DNA of 64,000 bases from Diogma glabrata (GCA_963693315.1 OY856186.1:136340396-136404395); one strand, 5' to 3'. Positions 1 through 12,110 are shown, numbered from the stretch's first letter. Notes: generated by a model from the sequence alone, not told the origin. A program made the numbers and translations.

Positions 1-15
1 ATTTTCTAACCATAT

Positions 16-475
16 GATTTCCTGTTTGCTGTCTTCAGGTTGACCATCAAGTGCAAGTGAAACATTTTCCAGGCAAACAAAAATTTACATATTTTAGCAA
101 GGTTATGCTTTATTTCAAATAAACGAAATAAAAAATATTTGGTGTTTATTCTTTTCCTCTAATAGTCTAGCTACAAATGCATTCTACTCTTCCATTTTGA
201 AATATGTACGCATTTTATGATAATGATTCATCTTATATCATATTTAATAATATGAAGACTCTACTTTCACCTCTCAGCATTTTAAATATTTTCAAAGTCA
301 AATTGGACAATTTAATTATTTAACAATCAGTTGATTTCCTGTCTACTGTTTCCAAGGTCGATCATCTAGTTCAAGTGAAATATTTTCCAGACCAAAAATC
401 GACTTATTCATCAAGGTTATCTCATGTTTATTGTTTATTTCCTGTTTAAAGTCTAGGTCGAGTATATGGTTCATT
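16..475. repeat. Diverged tandem duplication, about 317-bp period
   Basis: A segment beginning gatttcctgt at 16 recurs from 333. Both copies share the order tttcctgt, a purine stretch, gaccatc/gatcatc, caagtgaaa, attttccag and caaggttat. A third partial start (tatttcctg) lies at 436. The copies are clearly related but have many substitutions, so the duplication is old. No coding frame runs through it. Confidence 0.6.
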
Positions 476-3400
476 GAAGGTCGAGTTTTTAGGGCGTGGC
501 AAGGTGACCTAGTTTCCCGTGCCAGAGTGGGTCTTTAACTACTGCAAAATATTTGCTTTATGCATCGGATGACTGAAAACATTCCATAATTCTACAAAAT
601 CTTTAAAACTTAATGCTTTCTTGGCACTTTTTTCTTCAATCAATATTGTTTGTTTCTTGCCTGTTCTAACATATTTTGTATTCTGTTGTGAGATTGTCCT
701 CTTCACATTTTTAACTAGTGATGAATGAGACTGCAAAACAGTTTTCATATATTTTTTTTTAACGTGAAATAACTCATAAAGTGCTTATGTTTAATAGAGA
801 AATAATGCCTTTAATTGTATAACAAATAAGAATCGCAAAACTCACACATAATGTGAGCTTGCAAACAAAATGAATCACCTTCCCTATAATTACGAAAATC
901 TCCAATTACTCTATCAAAAGAATTAAATTACTATTCAAAAAATTCAATATAATAAGTAAAAAAGAAGGGTTGTTGTAATGTAACTACATATACGAATTCT
1001 TATCAATTTTGATACAATATCTATTTTAGTATATAAATTGAAGCCATACGTCAAATATTTAGTCGTTTTAAGTTGTCAATTCTATTTAATGTGTTAACGA
1101 TCCTAAATACCATTTTAAGTTACATTTAATATAATAGCTTATTTTCCTTTTAAATGAAATACATTAATAGTAGTTTATGTAACAAGTACGCAAAATATGG
1201 TTTTAGCGGACGAATCGTAATGTTTCCGGACGAGGCGCTAGCCGAGTCTGTAATATGAAGATGAGTCTGCTAAAGCCATTTGCGTACGTGTTGCATACAA
1301 CGTTTTTTTGTATTAGCTCTTATGATTTTTTTTTCTAATTTATTGCTTAATTTCTATTCTTGCGTACCTAAAAATTTGATTTTTGAACAAAACTTATCAA
1401 AGCAATTGTGATTATAATTTGAAAATAATTATAATATAAAATGAAAACAAATTTTGAATCCACTAGAGTGTTGTCATAACGACTTTAAGTACTAGGCCGC
1501 TAAAATACAATTTTGCGGACTCTAAACAGTTCTAAAAGTAATCATTTTTCGGAGCTAATACTAAAAATTTATTTAAACATATTAAATTGATACTTTTTTG
1601 TGAAAGAGTTACTTTTGTTTGAAGATTTTCCTCCTCAACAAGACGCATTGATAATATACCTAATGGAATGCTATCACTTTTTTCTATTTTTAAAAATGAA
1701 ATGCAAATTTCAGAAACACTTTGTTGCTACAACAGAATGCCTCTGAAGACTTGATTTGTTTTTGGGTAAAAGGTTAGCTATAATAATCTGAAATATCTTC
1801 CCATTTTGTTAATGATACAATGATAATTAGTAATTATAGATCTGTTAAAGTCCTGAACAAAAATTTGTGTTGTTATTATTGCAAACTAAAACTCCAAAAA
1901 TAAACTGTGTTTCGTTAAAAACGTTATCGACTAACATAACAATAAGTAATATAAGAAAATAACTGTACCTAAGAAAAATTTTAACCAAGTTTTTCTAATG
2001 GAAAAATGTCAAAAAAAGATTTATATTTTTTTCATTTAAAATTTAAAAAAAAATTATGAAATTAATTAAATGAATAATATATATTTCATATTTCACTGAA
2101 TACTTTTTCCGGAATTAAACGTAACTTTACAGTATTTTCTTTATATATATAGTAAAAATGTTGGGTTTTAAAGATGAATAAATGATTTTTTATTTGGGTA
2201 AATTCGTACTTTGGTTTAGTCATATAAAGTGCTGAAGGCAGTTTTAAATTATTATAAATATTTTGATTTAAAAATTGGTAATGTTTTTGACTTTTTCATT
2301 TAAATTTATGATTGTTGGTAATACAATGACAAATTTTGAAATTAGGGGATATTAATTTTACATTATTTCATTTTAAATAGATAATTATTTATACATTATG
2401 TAATGCTATTATATAATATGTAATTATATTATATAACAATAAACATTTCTAAAAATAAATAAAATAAAATAAAAAAAACTTCTTAACTTTTTCCAAAGAT
2501 CATTTATCAAATTCAAATTACATTCAAATTATTTTCTTTAATTTTTATTTTCTTAAAACAAAAAAAAAGAATAAGAAATTTGAAAAAGAAATTAAAAATA
2601 ATCATAAGAAAACATAAAACAGATATGAAAATGACAAGAACATGTTTTTAAATTTTTATTCAAAAAAAGAAATTGAAAGTAATAAGTTTATTTTTAATAA
2701 GAAAAAAAAAATAACATGATTGTTTGTTGTATGATAATTAGTTACATTAAGATTCGGCTATTAAACGAAAATAAAATGAATTTTTGCAACTGTGAATATT
2801 GTCATGATTTGGACGGATATATCGGTAATATAGTACGTGGATAGACATGGACATTTTAGTTTTTACTAATTTTCTGCTACTTGAATTTACCGCCCAGTTT
2901 TTGTGGATGTGAACATTTTATTAAATTCCCAATATGAGAATTATTGTTTTTGCGGTGGATTTTTAAAATCGGAAATTTTCTGAAGCTACTTTAGTTACCA
3001 TTCTGTATGTACATGTTTGTCTGACGCTTTCTCAACAACGAATGGTCCAATTTAATTAAAAATCGTCATGATGTCGACGTCGATGTATAATGGCGTAACT
3101 TGTAGCACAGTTCTTTTCGAACGACAACGGTTCATTCGGGTTTAGTGGTGTCCAAACAACTGAAAACCATCTTTTCAAATTTTATTGAACTATTTTGTGA
3201 AGCTCATTAACCTACTGTTTTGTATCATATCATCTAGTTGTAATGCAATTTAAACTTTCTTATCTTTATCTTATTTTGGCAGTTTATTCGAAAATGTGAA
3301 AAAATTATTACACAAAATTTGTATTTGCATGAGATCTTGATGAAATCGTGGAATGCATATGATATCCAAATGCATCCAGGTTCACATAAATATGAAAAAT

Positions 3401-3748
3401 TTGAATAGACAATTTGACAGCAGACAACAGACTTTTCCGAATAGACAAAGTGTGGCGAGAGGGGATCGATCTCATCTCTCAGACAACGATTTTATCTCTA
3501 AAACATCGAGTTTAATGAAAATGTGTCGTTCATTTTACAGTTTTACTTTTACTGAAATTATACCGCATCATTAATCAAATTTATTACGTGTTTCGTCTAA
3601 TATGCGTTTAAATAAAACATAAAACTTATTCGCAAAATCAGTAAAAAATTCAATGTTAAATGCCCAAAACTTCAATCATTTAGAATAAATTAAATGAATT
3701 GTTAAATAAGATTAAATGACTAAAATTCATTTATTTACATAAATGAAA
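476..3748. other. AT-rich non-coding stretch
   Basis: No open frame here resembles a protein family. The short frames near 539-748 and 3353-3574 have low-complexity or unrecognisable products. The stretch contains poly-A/poly-T runs, short TA palindromes near 2380-2450 and the hairpin listed separately. It is probably intron or intergenic DNA with worn-out repeats. Confidence 0.6.
1180..1294. repeat. About 115-bp imperfect hairpin with GC-rich loop
   Basis: The left arm (aacaagtacgcaaa, then tggttttagcgga) pairs with the right arm (tctgctaaagcca, then tttgcgtacgtgtt). The loop holds the GC-rich piece ggacgaggcgctagccgag, unusual in this AT-rich DNA. It may be a small palindromic MITE or a structured RNA; the sequence does not decide. 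Confidence 0.5.
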
Positions 3749-4215
3749 TTTTTTTTTTTTTTATTGGAAGTTAGGCATGTTTAGTGTTAATATAATTAAT
3801 TATACATTAACGTCTCTGAATATCCGAAGATACCATGCCAACTAGGGATTATAATCAATTGAGAATTAAGTTTCTTTTAGAAATTTATGAACGCCGACTT
3901 TGAACTTTTGCGGGTTAAAGTTATCAGGGAAAGCCCACGAAGGTAATGAATTCCAGAGATAAGAGACTCTGTTGAAAAAGTCGCGCTGGAAGGCTACAGT
4001 TCTACATCTAATTATTTGAACCGTAAAAGGATGGGCCGCTACCGATGCTCTGGTATGACGCGATAGGTTTGCAGACTTAGGTAAAATCGATTTGATCTCT
4101 TCAGAAACCCGTTCATCCATGAAATATTTGTGGAAAATCGTCAAATCAGCAACATTTCTTCTATGCTGCAAGGAATCAAGGTCATTAGTAAGATTTGAGT
4201 TACCAATCAATTTAA
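3749..4215 (-). mobile_element. 5'-truncated LINE-B copy (3' end only)
   Basis: On the minus strand this copy ends in a poly-A tail (plus-strand T run 3749-3762), preceded by the same 3' UTR found at the end of the LINE-B copy at 58405 (shared ggcatgtttagtgtta, then cgtctctgaatatccgaag). The coding part corresponds to the last 110 or so residues of that element. The upstream end is abrupt, as expected for incomplete target-primed reverse transcription. It abuts the 3' end of LINE-A. Confidence 0.85.
3866..4215 (-). pseudogene. C-terminal fragment of LINE-B ORF2
   Basis: The translated fragment matches the C-terminal segment of the LINE-B ORF at 58532-58951 over its whole length. Shared signatures are VKLIGNS, DSLQHRR, VADLT, AHPFT, CRTVAFQRDFFNRVS and PDNFNPQ. 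This segment follows the RT domain in ORF2 proteins of many insect LINEs and has no assigned catalytic role. The fragment is open but has neither endonuclease nor RT, so it is a dead relic. Between the two copies about a quarter of residues differ, so they come from separate insertions. Confidence 0.8.
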
Positions 4216-4298
4216 CTATCAATGAATGTTTATATGAATTTGCAAATATAATATCTGTACTTGACTTCTTATAAATTTAAGCCTAATGCATTACAGCA

Positions 4299-6690
4299 TT
4301 TTTTATTTATTTTTATTACCCAATCAATTAGGAACTTGTAAGATCCAGTACGATTTAACATTATACAGATATGATAAATATTTACAAATTTAAATTTACA
4401 AATACACAAAACAAAACTTCATAACAAAACGCCTGAACTCATTTCTCGAAACATTAAAGTCAAAAACATTAGCAACACAATTGAAAAGTCTAACCATCAT
4501 GTTTATAGGCTTATTACTTCCGCATCCTGTTCTGTGAAACTTTGTCACTAAAAAATCACGATTTTTTAAATTTCTATTGGGAACATATAAATTTATACTT
4601 CCTTAAAGGTAAGCACTGTCAATGTATGATAAAAGCAGATCTCTAACCAAGACAACATGAGCTTGTTTCCTACGAACTTCAAGTGAATCCAATGAAATAA
4701 ATTTACACCGTTCCTCATAATTACCTAAAGAACGAATATTATCCCATGGAGATTTTTTAGTATTATAGATCAATAACCCCGTTTTCCTCAGATAAAAATT
4801 CATGAACGATTTTTGTACACTTTCAATTCTCTTTATATCACATTTCGTATAAGGGCTCCAAACACAAATGGAACATTAAAGCTGTGAGCGTATAAACGCA
4901 TAATACAATTATTTGAAGATATCAGAATCATTAAACTCTTTCATGATTCGTTTTAAAAATCCCAACATAGTCATTGATTTAGCAATTATAAAATCGATGC
5001 GACGTTTAAATTTCAAAGATGGAACAAATATAACCCCAAGATCTTTAATCTCAAAGCATCGAGACAAATATTCACCATTAATTATGTATTCACCTAACAT
5101 AGGACTTTTTACCCGATGAAAAGTAAAAATTTTACATTTTTTTATATTAAGGTTTGATTTGTTTTTATAACACCAATCTACAATAGAGTCCAAGTCTTCC
5201 TGCAGAAGTTTCGAGTCAACAGCAGAATTTACAGCACGGAAAATCTTAAGGTCATCTGCGTAAATTAAACATTTGGAAAACTTCAACTTCTCATTAATAT
5301 CATTAATGAATAGAATAAAAATCAGAGGCCCCAAGTGAGAACCCTGAGGTACATCGGAATGGACTGATATTAGTTTCGAGAGACGTCCTTCAATTTTAAC
5401 GAATTGCATACGGCCGATGAGATAGGACCTTAACCAGTTTAATAGAGGCTCACACAAACCGTAAGCTCTAAGCTTTGTTATTATACCCTCATGGTCAAAC
5501 GTATCAAACGCCTTACTAAAATCCGTATAAATGACATCTGATTGCTTATTTGATTCGATAATATCAATGGCTCTATTAGAAAATTCAAGTAGGTTAGTTT
5601 GTGTAGAGCGACCGTGAAAAAATCCATGTTGTTCCTCACAAATAAAAGTCTTGAGTTTGAAGTACAATATATCAGAGAAGATCGATTCAAAGAGCTTTGG
5701 AATTGAAGATAGTAGGTAATTTGATATATCACTACGTCTACCAGATTTAAATATGGGAGTTATTTGGGATATTTTCCAACAGGATGGAAAAACCCCAGTT
5801 GAAAGTGATTGATTAAATAATATCGATAGAGGCAGTGATATAGTAGAATTATGTTCTTTGAAAAATTGAGCAGGAATACCATCAGGACCACAACCGTCCT
5901 TAAAAGATTTTAAGCCATTCGAAATTGTTTCAGGAGTAATATCTGGGATTGAGATATTATTTTCATAATTAAATATTTTGAAGTGATGAGTAATTTGAGA
6001 ATGATCGATTTTATACACACTCTGGAAGTAATCGGCAAACAAACTACATACTTCTTTAAGATCAGAGCTTTTATTAACAATATAAGTCATAGTTGATTTG
6101 TTTTACGCTTACTATTCACAAATTTCCACAAGTTTTTCGGATTATTAGTTATTTTAGACTGAATTGACATCAGATATCTTTTATAACATTCACGCTGGTA
6201 TGCAGAGAATTCGTTAGAGATACATAAATAACTGTTTTTATCATGATCAGTTAAACTTTTCTTCATCTTGCAATAAATTTTCTTTTTTTGATTTTTAACA
6301 TTTATTAATTTTTTGTCAAACCACGGCGACCGATTAGGGTTTTTAATTTTAGAATTTATGATAGGAACGTATTGTTCTAAGCCCGAATTTAGGATATCAT
6401 AAAATGTGTTAACATTTTCCTCAAGATTACCTGTGAAACAGGCGATCCAGTCGAATAATTAAAGATATGAGTTCAGACCCTCATTATCAGCATTTTTGAA
6501 ATCTAAAAAAGAAATAAAAGATTTATTTTTATTTATTTTAAGTTTAAGCCTGGATTTCCTGTAGGTGGTTTTTCTGTCGAAAAAACCTTTTCTGTTGTCA
6601 GAATCGACATCATCCAACACAATTTTGATCAAAATTTCTGTCGATTGATTTGAATCTTCGACAAAGTTTTTCAAAGGTTTCATTCACTTA
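4299..6690 (-). mobile_element. LINE-A, 3' part (RT and 3' UTR)
   Basis: This is the downstream portion of a non-LTR retrotransposon whose upstream portion resumes at 10321. Its 3' end has an AATAAATAAAAAA-type tail (plus strand 4299-4318). The organisation (ORF1, then AP-endonuclease plus RT in ORF2) fits a Jockey/CR1-like group, but the clade is not assigned. The element is interrupted by the 3.5-kb block at 6785-10320. Several stops and frame changes show it is inactive. Confidence 0.8.
4402..6470 (-). pseudogene. LINE-A ORF2, reverse transcriptase part
   Basis: The longest open piece, 4909-6090, gives 393 residues of a non-LTR reverse transcriptase. The palm motifs are visible: TDFSKAFDTFDHE near residue 190, PQGSHLGPL near 250, and YADD, the catalytic pair, near 277. 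Frames on both sides continue the protein. Upstream, 6100-6460 encodes a linker with NPKNLWKFVNSKR, separated by a frame change near 6102 and a stop near 6463. Downstream, 4402-4800 encodes the C-terminal region in other frames. RT copies the element RNA at a nicked chromosomal target. This copy cannot make the whole protein. It differs in sequence from LINE-B and is a separate family. Confidence 0.8.
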
Positions 6691-6784
6691 AATTCTGTCC
6701 ACAGAATTCTGTTGATAGAATTCTGTCAGCAGAAATGTTGAAATTTGTTATTTTAATGTTGGAAAAATAGCCTACTTTGGTTAT

Positions 6785-7358
6785 AGACTAAGAGCCCGCG
6801 ACGGCCAGACCTGCGTTATGTTATAAAAGCAGAAAGTTTCTCTCCGCATACCCCCAACGCAGGTAGGAACGATTAGAGACATATGAAGTTTGGATCATGG
6901 TGGCTTTGGCAGGGAGCAGGTAACAAAGGGGCCTCCAAAGTTTCGTGAAAGTATAAAAGGTCATTTTTTATATATTCTTCGGGATAGTATTAGAAGTCAC
7001 GTCACCCACTGCCAGACACTTACTATCGTGGCAACCCTCTGCCAGACATCCTTGAACTTTTTCAATTTGTTCAAGTTTAAGGGTGTCTGGCAGGGGGTTA
7101 CCACGAAAGTAAGTGTCTGGCGATACGATAGTAAGTGTCTGTGACTTATAATACTATCCCGAAGAATATATAAAAAAAATTACCCTTAATACTTTCACGA
7201 AACTTTGGATGCCCCTGTGTTACCTGCTCCATGCCAAGGCCACCATGATCCAAACTTCATATGTCGCTAATCGTTCCTACCTGAGTAGGGGGTATGCGCA
7301 GAAAAACTTTCAGCTTTTATAAAATAACGAAGGTCTGGCCATCGCGGGTTCTTGCTCT
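6785..7358. mobile_element. Foldback element copy 1
   Basis: The ends are inverted copies of each other: agactaagagcccgcg at the left, and its near-complement in ccatcgcgggttcttgctct at the right. The complementarity runs inward for about 250 bp, including a pair of matching segments near ggcagggagcaggtaac and ttacctgctccatgcc. No coding frame is present, so this is a non-autonomous foldback/MITE-type element. A second copy lies at 8926-10320. Confidence 0.75.
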
Positions 7359-7699
7359 ATTAGTTGTTTTTATTTATGTTATATTCGTATAAAAATAATA
7401 TTTTTGATGCAATATAAGTGTTTTAACTTTTTATTTTTACATCAAACATGGTTTCGAATAAAACTTAATTCAATGCAGAAACATATTATTAAATAATTAT
7501 TTATTTGTTCCTGCATTTTTATATATTTTCTATTACGGATACAATTTTATCAATGGCCATGGAGCAAAATTAGATTTTAAAAAACACGATAGCACTCATT
7601 TTACCAAAACGATGCAGTTTGTATGTTTATCAACCGTAAACAATTAAAGCTAACGAGTTAACTATATGTCTCGTTACTGCGGAGAAAGCAACCGGCGAT

Positions 7700-7875
7700 G
7701 GATTCGATAACTAAAGTGCGTCAAAAAAGTTGCATAATATTTAGCTTAAAAATGTATATTTTGAGTGATAATAATTAGTTAGCTTTGAATGTGGGATCTC
7801 GTTGATGGTTGGCATCTGTAGGTGAAACATGGCGCTTGATCATTAAATTATAAGTGTGTCAAAAATATCTTCAAG
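7700..7875 (+). repeat. Dispersed repeat shared with 53680-53890
   Basis: The order ttcgataact, aagtgcgtcaaaaa, gcttaaaaa, tttgagtgataat, gaatgtgg, gttgatggttgg and agtgtgtcaaaa recurs in the same orientation near 53682-53890 with moderate divergence. Here it lies just upstream of a hAT transposase remnant and may be part of that transposon. No function can be assigned. Confidence 0.5.
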
Positions 7876-8466
7876 TAAGTTAAAAGAATGATTTTCATAC
7901 ATTTTGGTAACTAATTTAAAAAAAAACATATAATGGGAAACACTTTTGACAAAGAACAACGTCTAAAATTTGGATGTGCCCTCATTTCGTTGCAAGGTCC
8001 TCAACTGAAGAATATGTTTCTGAGTGAATTCAGATTCAGCATCTCCCAAATAATATAAACAGTTGGAATATGTCAGGTTATTGCATGCCAGATATCGCTA
8101 ATTATAGAAGAATTGTGGATCAATAGGAATATTTCGGTTGGCAAACATTAGGTTGTTACAGTTGTAGTTATTGAAAGGAATCGTTTAGCTAAATGTAAAC
8201 GTTTTCTGAATAGTTTTCTCAACTAATAAGTAACAGTTGGAAAATACAAGGTATTGGAAGATTAAATTTCATTTTTCGAATTTAACAGACGAAATGAAGA
8301 CAAATATGGAAATGTGTGATTACCAATTTAGTAATATTTTGGAGAGCATTTTCCTGCAATTTAAACAAAGATTTGTAGACTCCAACTACTTCATTTTTAG
8401 CTTCACCATTTTCTAAAATAAATATAGAAAACATGGAGGGCTCTACTAATCGGAAAAACATTTAGT
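7876..8466. other. Probable decayed hAT interior
   Basis: No continuous frame is visible. The stretch lies between a dispersed repeat and the C-terminal remnant of a hAT transposase and ends near a hAT-type terminus, so it is likely the decayed upstream part of that transposon. Confidence 0.3.
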
Positions 8467-8780
8467 ATGGATGTAGGTAGCTTAGTAATGCAATTAATTG
8501 AATTACAAAGCGACATTGGCTTGAAATCGCTTGCTAAATTTGATATATGGAACAATATTTTCAATGAAAAATATTCAGTTTTAAAAGATGTCTATCTTAG
8601 AATAAGTTCATGTTTTGGGTCAACATTTTTATGTGAATTATGCAAAATCTAAATACCGTGCAAGTAGGACTGAAAATCATCTTGATGATTGCTTGCGTTT
8701 AGCTGTAAGTAATTATGAACCCGAATATACTAAACTGATGATATTCAATGTCAATCATCTCATTAAATAAAGAAGTGTTT
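8467..8780 (+). pseudogene. hAT-type transposase remnant, C-terminal
   Basis: One frame gives about 60 residues including VLKDVYLRISSCFGSTFLCE. After a frame change near 8640 the DNA encodes a stretch with KYRASRT-like residues and DDCLRLAVSNYEPEY. The order FGSTxLCE, then KYR, then HLDDCLRLAVS is the C-terminal dimerisation region of hAT transposases such as those domesticated in GTF2IRD2-like proteins (recalled, not searched). The catalytic DDE core is not recognisable here. The copy is short and frameshifted, so it is dead. Confidence 0.6.
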
Positions 8781-8894
8781 TTTTCAATGAAAATCATTTT
8801 TTAATTACTATAATAATTTTTTTTTAATTTTTTAATTACTATTATAATTTAATTACTGGTCGATCGCCATTTGTTTAGGAAAAAAAGTAGCTCT

Positions 8895-8921
8895 TTGGGT
8901 CGAAAAGGTTGAGCACCCCTG
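8895..8921. mobile_element. hAT-type right terminus
   Basis: The segment ends in gagcacccctg, the complement of caggggtgctc. Many hAT (Charlie-like) transposons begin CAGGGGT. It lies 140 bp after the transposase remnant, which fits. No matching left terminus was found between 7359 and 8466, so the left end seems lost. Confidence 0.5.
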
Positions 8922-8925
8922 TTCT

Positions 8926-10320
8926 AGAACAAGAGCCCGCGACGGCCAGACCTTCGTTATTTTATAAAAGCTGAAAGTTACTCTGCGCATACCCCCTACT
9001 CAGGTAGGAACGATTAGCGACATATGAAGTTTGGATCATAGTGGCTTTGGCAGGGAGCAGGTAACAAAGGGGCCTACAAAATTTCGTGAAAGTATAAAAG
9101 CTAATTTTTTTATATATTCTTCGGGATAGTATTAGAAGTCACGTGGCCCATTGCGAGACATTTACTATCGTGGAAACCCCCTGCCAGACACCCTCAAACT
9201 ATAAAGTTTAAGGGTGTCTGGCAGGGGCTTCCACCATAGTAAGTGTCTGGCAATGGGTCACGTGTCTTCTAATACTATCCCGAAGAAAATATAAAAAAAT
9301 TAGCTTTTATACTTTCACGAAACTTTGGAGGCCTCTATGTTACCTGCTCCCTGCCAAAGCCACTATGATCCAAACTTTATATGTCGCTAATCGTTCCTTG
9401 TAATGAAGCGCTTTCTTCGTTGCTAGACAACGAAGAGGCATAGCAGGCCGCGTACCCAGCGAGGTTTAACTGGCTTTTTCGACTAGCTTTCAGCTTTCGT
9501 GGATTGAGAAATGATTCCTGCTACTTCAGCACAAATACGGAAATGTACGCGAAAAACAAAATTTATATGGAAATGAGACTCTGGCGACCCCTTTGGCGAA
9601 AGAACCGCGATCAGCACGCCCAACCCCACATCTACTCACATACTCTCACACTCTCAGGCACACTATCCCTCATATCCACATTCATGCCCACATTCACACA
9701 CACACTTAAAACAATCCAATATCACTGAATGTCGTTCGAAATTTCAGTTAACAATAAATTTACATCATCATCTTCATTATAATCCAACGTTATTAAAATT
9801 TCCTTTACCATAATTGCATCATAGGTTTGTGCTATTTGTGCTAGAAATAGAAAACTACAGGGGGGGAATATTAATAGTCAACAGATGATTGGTTGTAGAA
9901 AATATAAATTGATTAGCGGAACCATGGGTTAATTCATATCAATTCGTTAACGGTGGCTTGACGAATTTCATAGCGAATAACGATTAGACACTGGATGAGG
10001 AAATTACATTGGCGAAATATTTCACAACTATTCTTCTGATAGGAAATTTTCGGTTGCAAAAAAAATGCATAGAAAAGGATGATAGATTGAGTATAAAACC
10101 ATATGTCCAGGACAGACGGCAATACGACTAAAAAAAACTTATGCGAAGTCAATCCTGATACGTAAAAAAAATAGTGTATGACCAAACTAAAGATTTTAGA
10201 CAACTGTGTCATCGATCACCAGTCGACGACATAACATTCTACCAGAGTAGGGGGTGTGCGCAGAGAAACATTCAGCTTTTATAAAATAACGAAGGTCTGG
10301 CCGTCGCGGGCTCTTAGTCT
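8926..10320. mobile_element. Foldback element copy 2, interrupted
   Basis: The left end agaacaagagcccgcgac and right end gtcgcgggctcttagtct are inverted copies. The arms match those of copy 1, including the agcaggtaac and ttacctgctcc segments and a central pair reading ctggcaggggg-like in both directions. Removing the insert at 9399-10236 leaves about 550 bp, close to copy 1 (574 bp). The outer 27 bp of copy 1's left end and copy 2's right end are perfectly complementary, which links the two copies. Confidence 0.75.
9399..10236. mobile_element. Possible solo LTR inside the foldback element
   Basis: The insert starts tgtaatgaagcg and ends gacgacataaca (TG...CA), and splits the right arm of foldback copy 2. 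The flanks read tcct on the left and ttct on the right, a 4-bp target duplication with one mismatch if the intact arm (gttcctacctgag) is the original. Its base composition is less AT-rich than the surroundings and it has no plausible gene; the small frames at 9504-9728 and 9934-10212 are unrecognisable. A solo LTR is the best reading, but no internal region is present to prove it. Confidence 0.4.
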
Positions 10321-10978
10321 ATTCGCTACTAATACTAATCTCCATAGGTTTATGGTTGTCATCATTAATAATATATGGCGCCATTGATTCGTCAACAAAG
10401 AACACGTCTGCAATATTCGTGAAAATTAAATCCAAGTATCGTCCAAGTACATTACTAGTATTATTTATTTGTAGAAATCCACAAGACAGAATAGAATCAA
10501 TAATCTGATAATCCATCTCCGATTCCATGTTAAAAGGAACGAGTCCATTTAATTCCGCATCAAAGCTCCGCTCCTCATTAACATGAGGAAGATTAAAATC
10601 ACCCAAAACGATTGATGTTTCATTTATAGAAGTTTTAGAAGTTATATTTTGAATGTTATCGATGGTTTTGGTGTAAATATCAATAGATGAAAGCGGTGGT
10701 ATGTACAATCCAAATATATATAGAGCCTTCTTTGAGATAATAATTTTTCCACATAACAATTCCAAAGACTCCTCCGTTTCGATTATTTCACATGCAATTA
10801 ATGAATGAACAGCAATTAATACTCCTCCTCCAGACAACTTTATACTATTATTTGTTGAGCGGTCACATCTGTAAACGATGTAGTCAGGTGGAAACAATTC
10901 AGAACTATGAATATGACTTTTTAAATTTGTTTCAATCAACACATAGATCAGATACATAGTTGTTAACACAAAATGCAT
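10319..10978 (-). pseudogene. LINE-A ORF2, endonuclease domain
   Basis: The 219-residue frame is an AP-endonuclease-like (EEP) domain of a non-LTR element. Visible signatures are the glutamate in LIETNLKS near residue 17, SGGGVLIA near 50, the catalytic VLGDFNLP near 125, and NDDNHKPMEI near the end in the position of the usual SDH motif. This enzyme nicks the target DNA to prime reverse transcription. The frame ends at the junction with the foldback block, and the coding sequence resumes at about 6690. The start is ragged (MHFVLTTMYL), so the true N-terminus is damaged or lies in ORF2 upstream sequence. Confidence 0.7.
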
Positions 10979-11448
10979 AAAATTATGAAAGTAGATGAAA
11001 TTACTATATATTTTAGGGGATTTTCCTTCAGGTATCGGCGGTGCTGGTTCCGAGATATCCGAACATTTTTCTGTTTAAAATCATATTCTTTCACCAACAA
11101 TCCTTTAGGCCAGTTATTAGCATCCATTGCATGAGATAAAAATTCCTCCCGCATTCCAATTTTATAAGACAAATAGTCAGCCGGAATCCTGTTGTTAGTT
11201 AAGCTAGTACAAATAGCTTCTTGGATTTTTAAATTATCCTTCACGAACATTTGAAATATTTCGTCTGTAACATCAGGTTTAATTCTCGACACAAAAATAT
11301 ATTTGCGTGAAGCAACAGCTGTTATACCCGTATTAATAATAGAAGAAGTACCAATAACAACATTTTTTGTATTTAGATTTTTCGTATTTGATTTATTATT
11401 AGTATAGGTGTATAATATACACATATAGGTGTATTGTATATTATACAC
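10963..11448 (-). pseudogene. LINE-A ORF1 (gag-like), C-terminal part
   Basis: The central portion, VASRKYIFVSRIKPDVTDE through IGMREEFLSHAMDANNWPKGLLV, resembles the C-terminal RNA-binding-type domain of ORF1 proteins in Jockey/CR1-like insect LINEs: a KxIFVSRLxPxxT start, a middle SxKI and a WPxGxLVK end. ORF1 proteins coat the element RNA. The first 20 residues come from a TATACAC-rich stretch and are unlikely to be original. The frame runs past its natural end into ORF2 territory. Confidence 0.6.
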
Positions 11449-12110
11449 CTATATGTATTTTTAATTGGATTATTGTAACCGACAGCTGATTCAGGTTTTG
11501 ATTTTTCGCATCATCACTTGATTTTTCATTTATAATAATAGCTGTTAAAGGTTTTACATTTGCGCTGTTATTCGAATGATGATTAGGATTAAGTTGAATT
11601 TTATTATTATCATTATGATTTGCAAGAAGAGCAACATTTGCCATTTTGGAATTCGGTGAAGAAGTCTACTGAACTGCAGTATTAGTGTTTTTACCTATTT
11701 CAACATCGATTTGATCTATAGTTGATGGACAATACAAATGTTGATTTATTATGGTATGTGTATTTTCAGCAATTGCAGTATTAGAAACAGCTTCTTTTAA
11801 TATTATTTGAGCTTTTGATGAATTGATAATTGATGACAGAAATTTGAAATCATCGACTATTTTAGAAATGTTAGTTTAAATGTTAGAAACTGCGTTAGAT
11901 AAACAGGAGCTTAAAGATGCATTCGATAAATCTATTTCTCCACAAAGATGACATTAGAAATTGCTTACTTCGCGAATCGCATCGAAAACATTTATGCTTC
12001 GAATTCCAATACATTTGTAATCAATTTTCGATTTCAGCCGTGGCATGTAAAATAACATTTATCCAAATTATTTTTGCAAAGAATACAAGTTTCATCCATT
12101 TTAGGTAGAT
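11449..12110 (-). pseudogene. LINE-A ORF1, N-terminal part, decayed
   Basis: Reading the minus strand from about 12103, the DNA encodes MDETCILCKNN, a further cysteine and CHG before a stop. This resembles the PHD-like zinc finger that opens ORF1 in several LINE clades. The following 400 bp keep asparagine- and serine-rich pieces (for example 11441-11644) in changing frames. It joins the ORF1 C-terminal fragment. The finger is recognised only from cysteine and histidine spacing. Confidence 0.4.

Noticed and set aside
9504..10212. Small frames in the solo-LTR candidate
   Set aside because: The His/Thr-rich frame reflects a cacac-rich stretch, and the minus-strand frame has no family resemblance or context.
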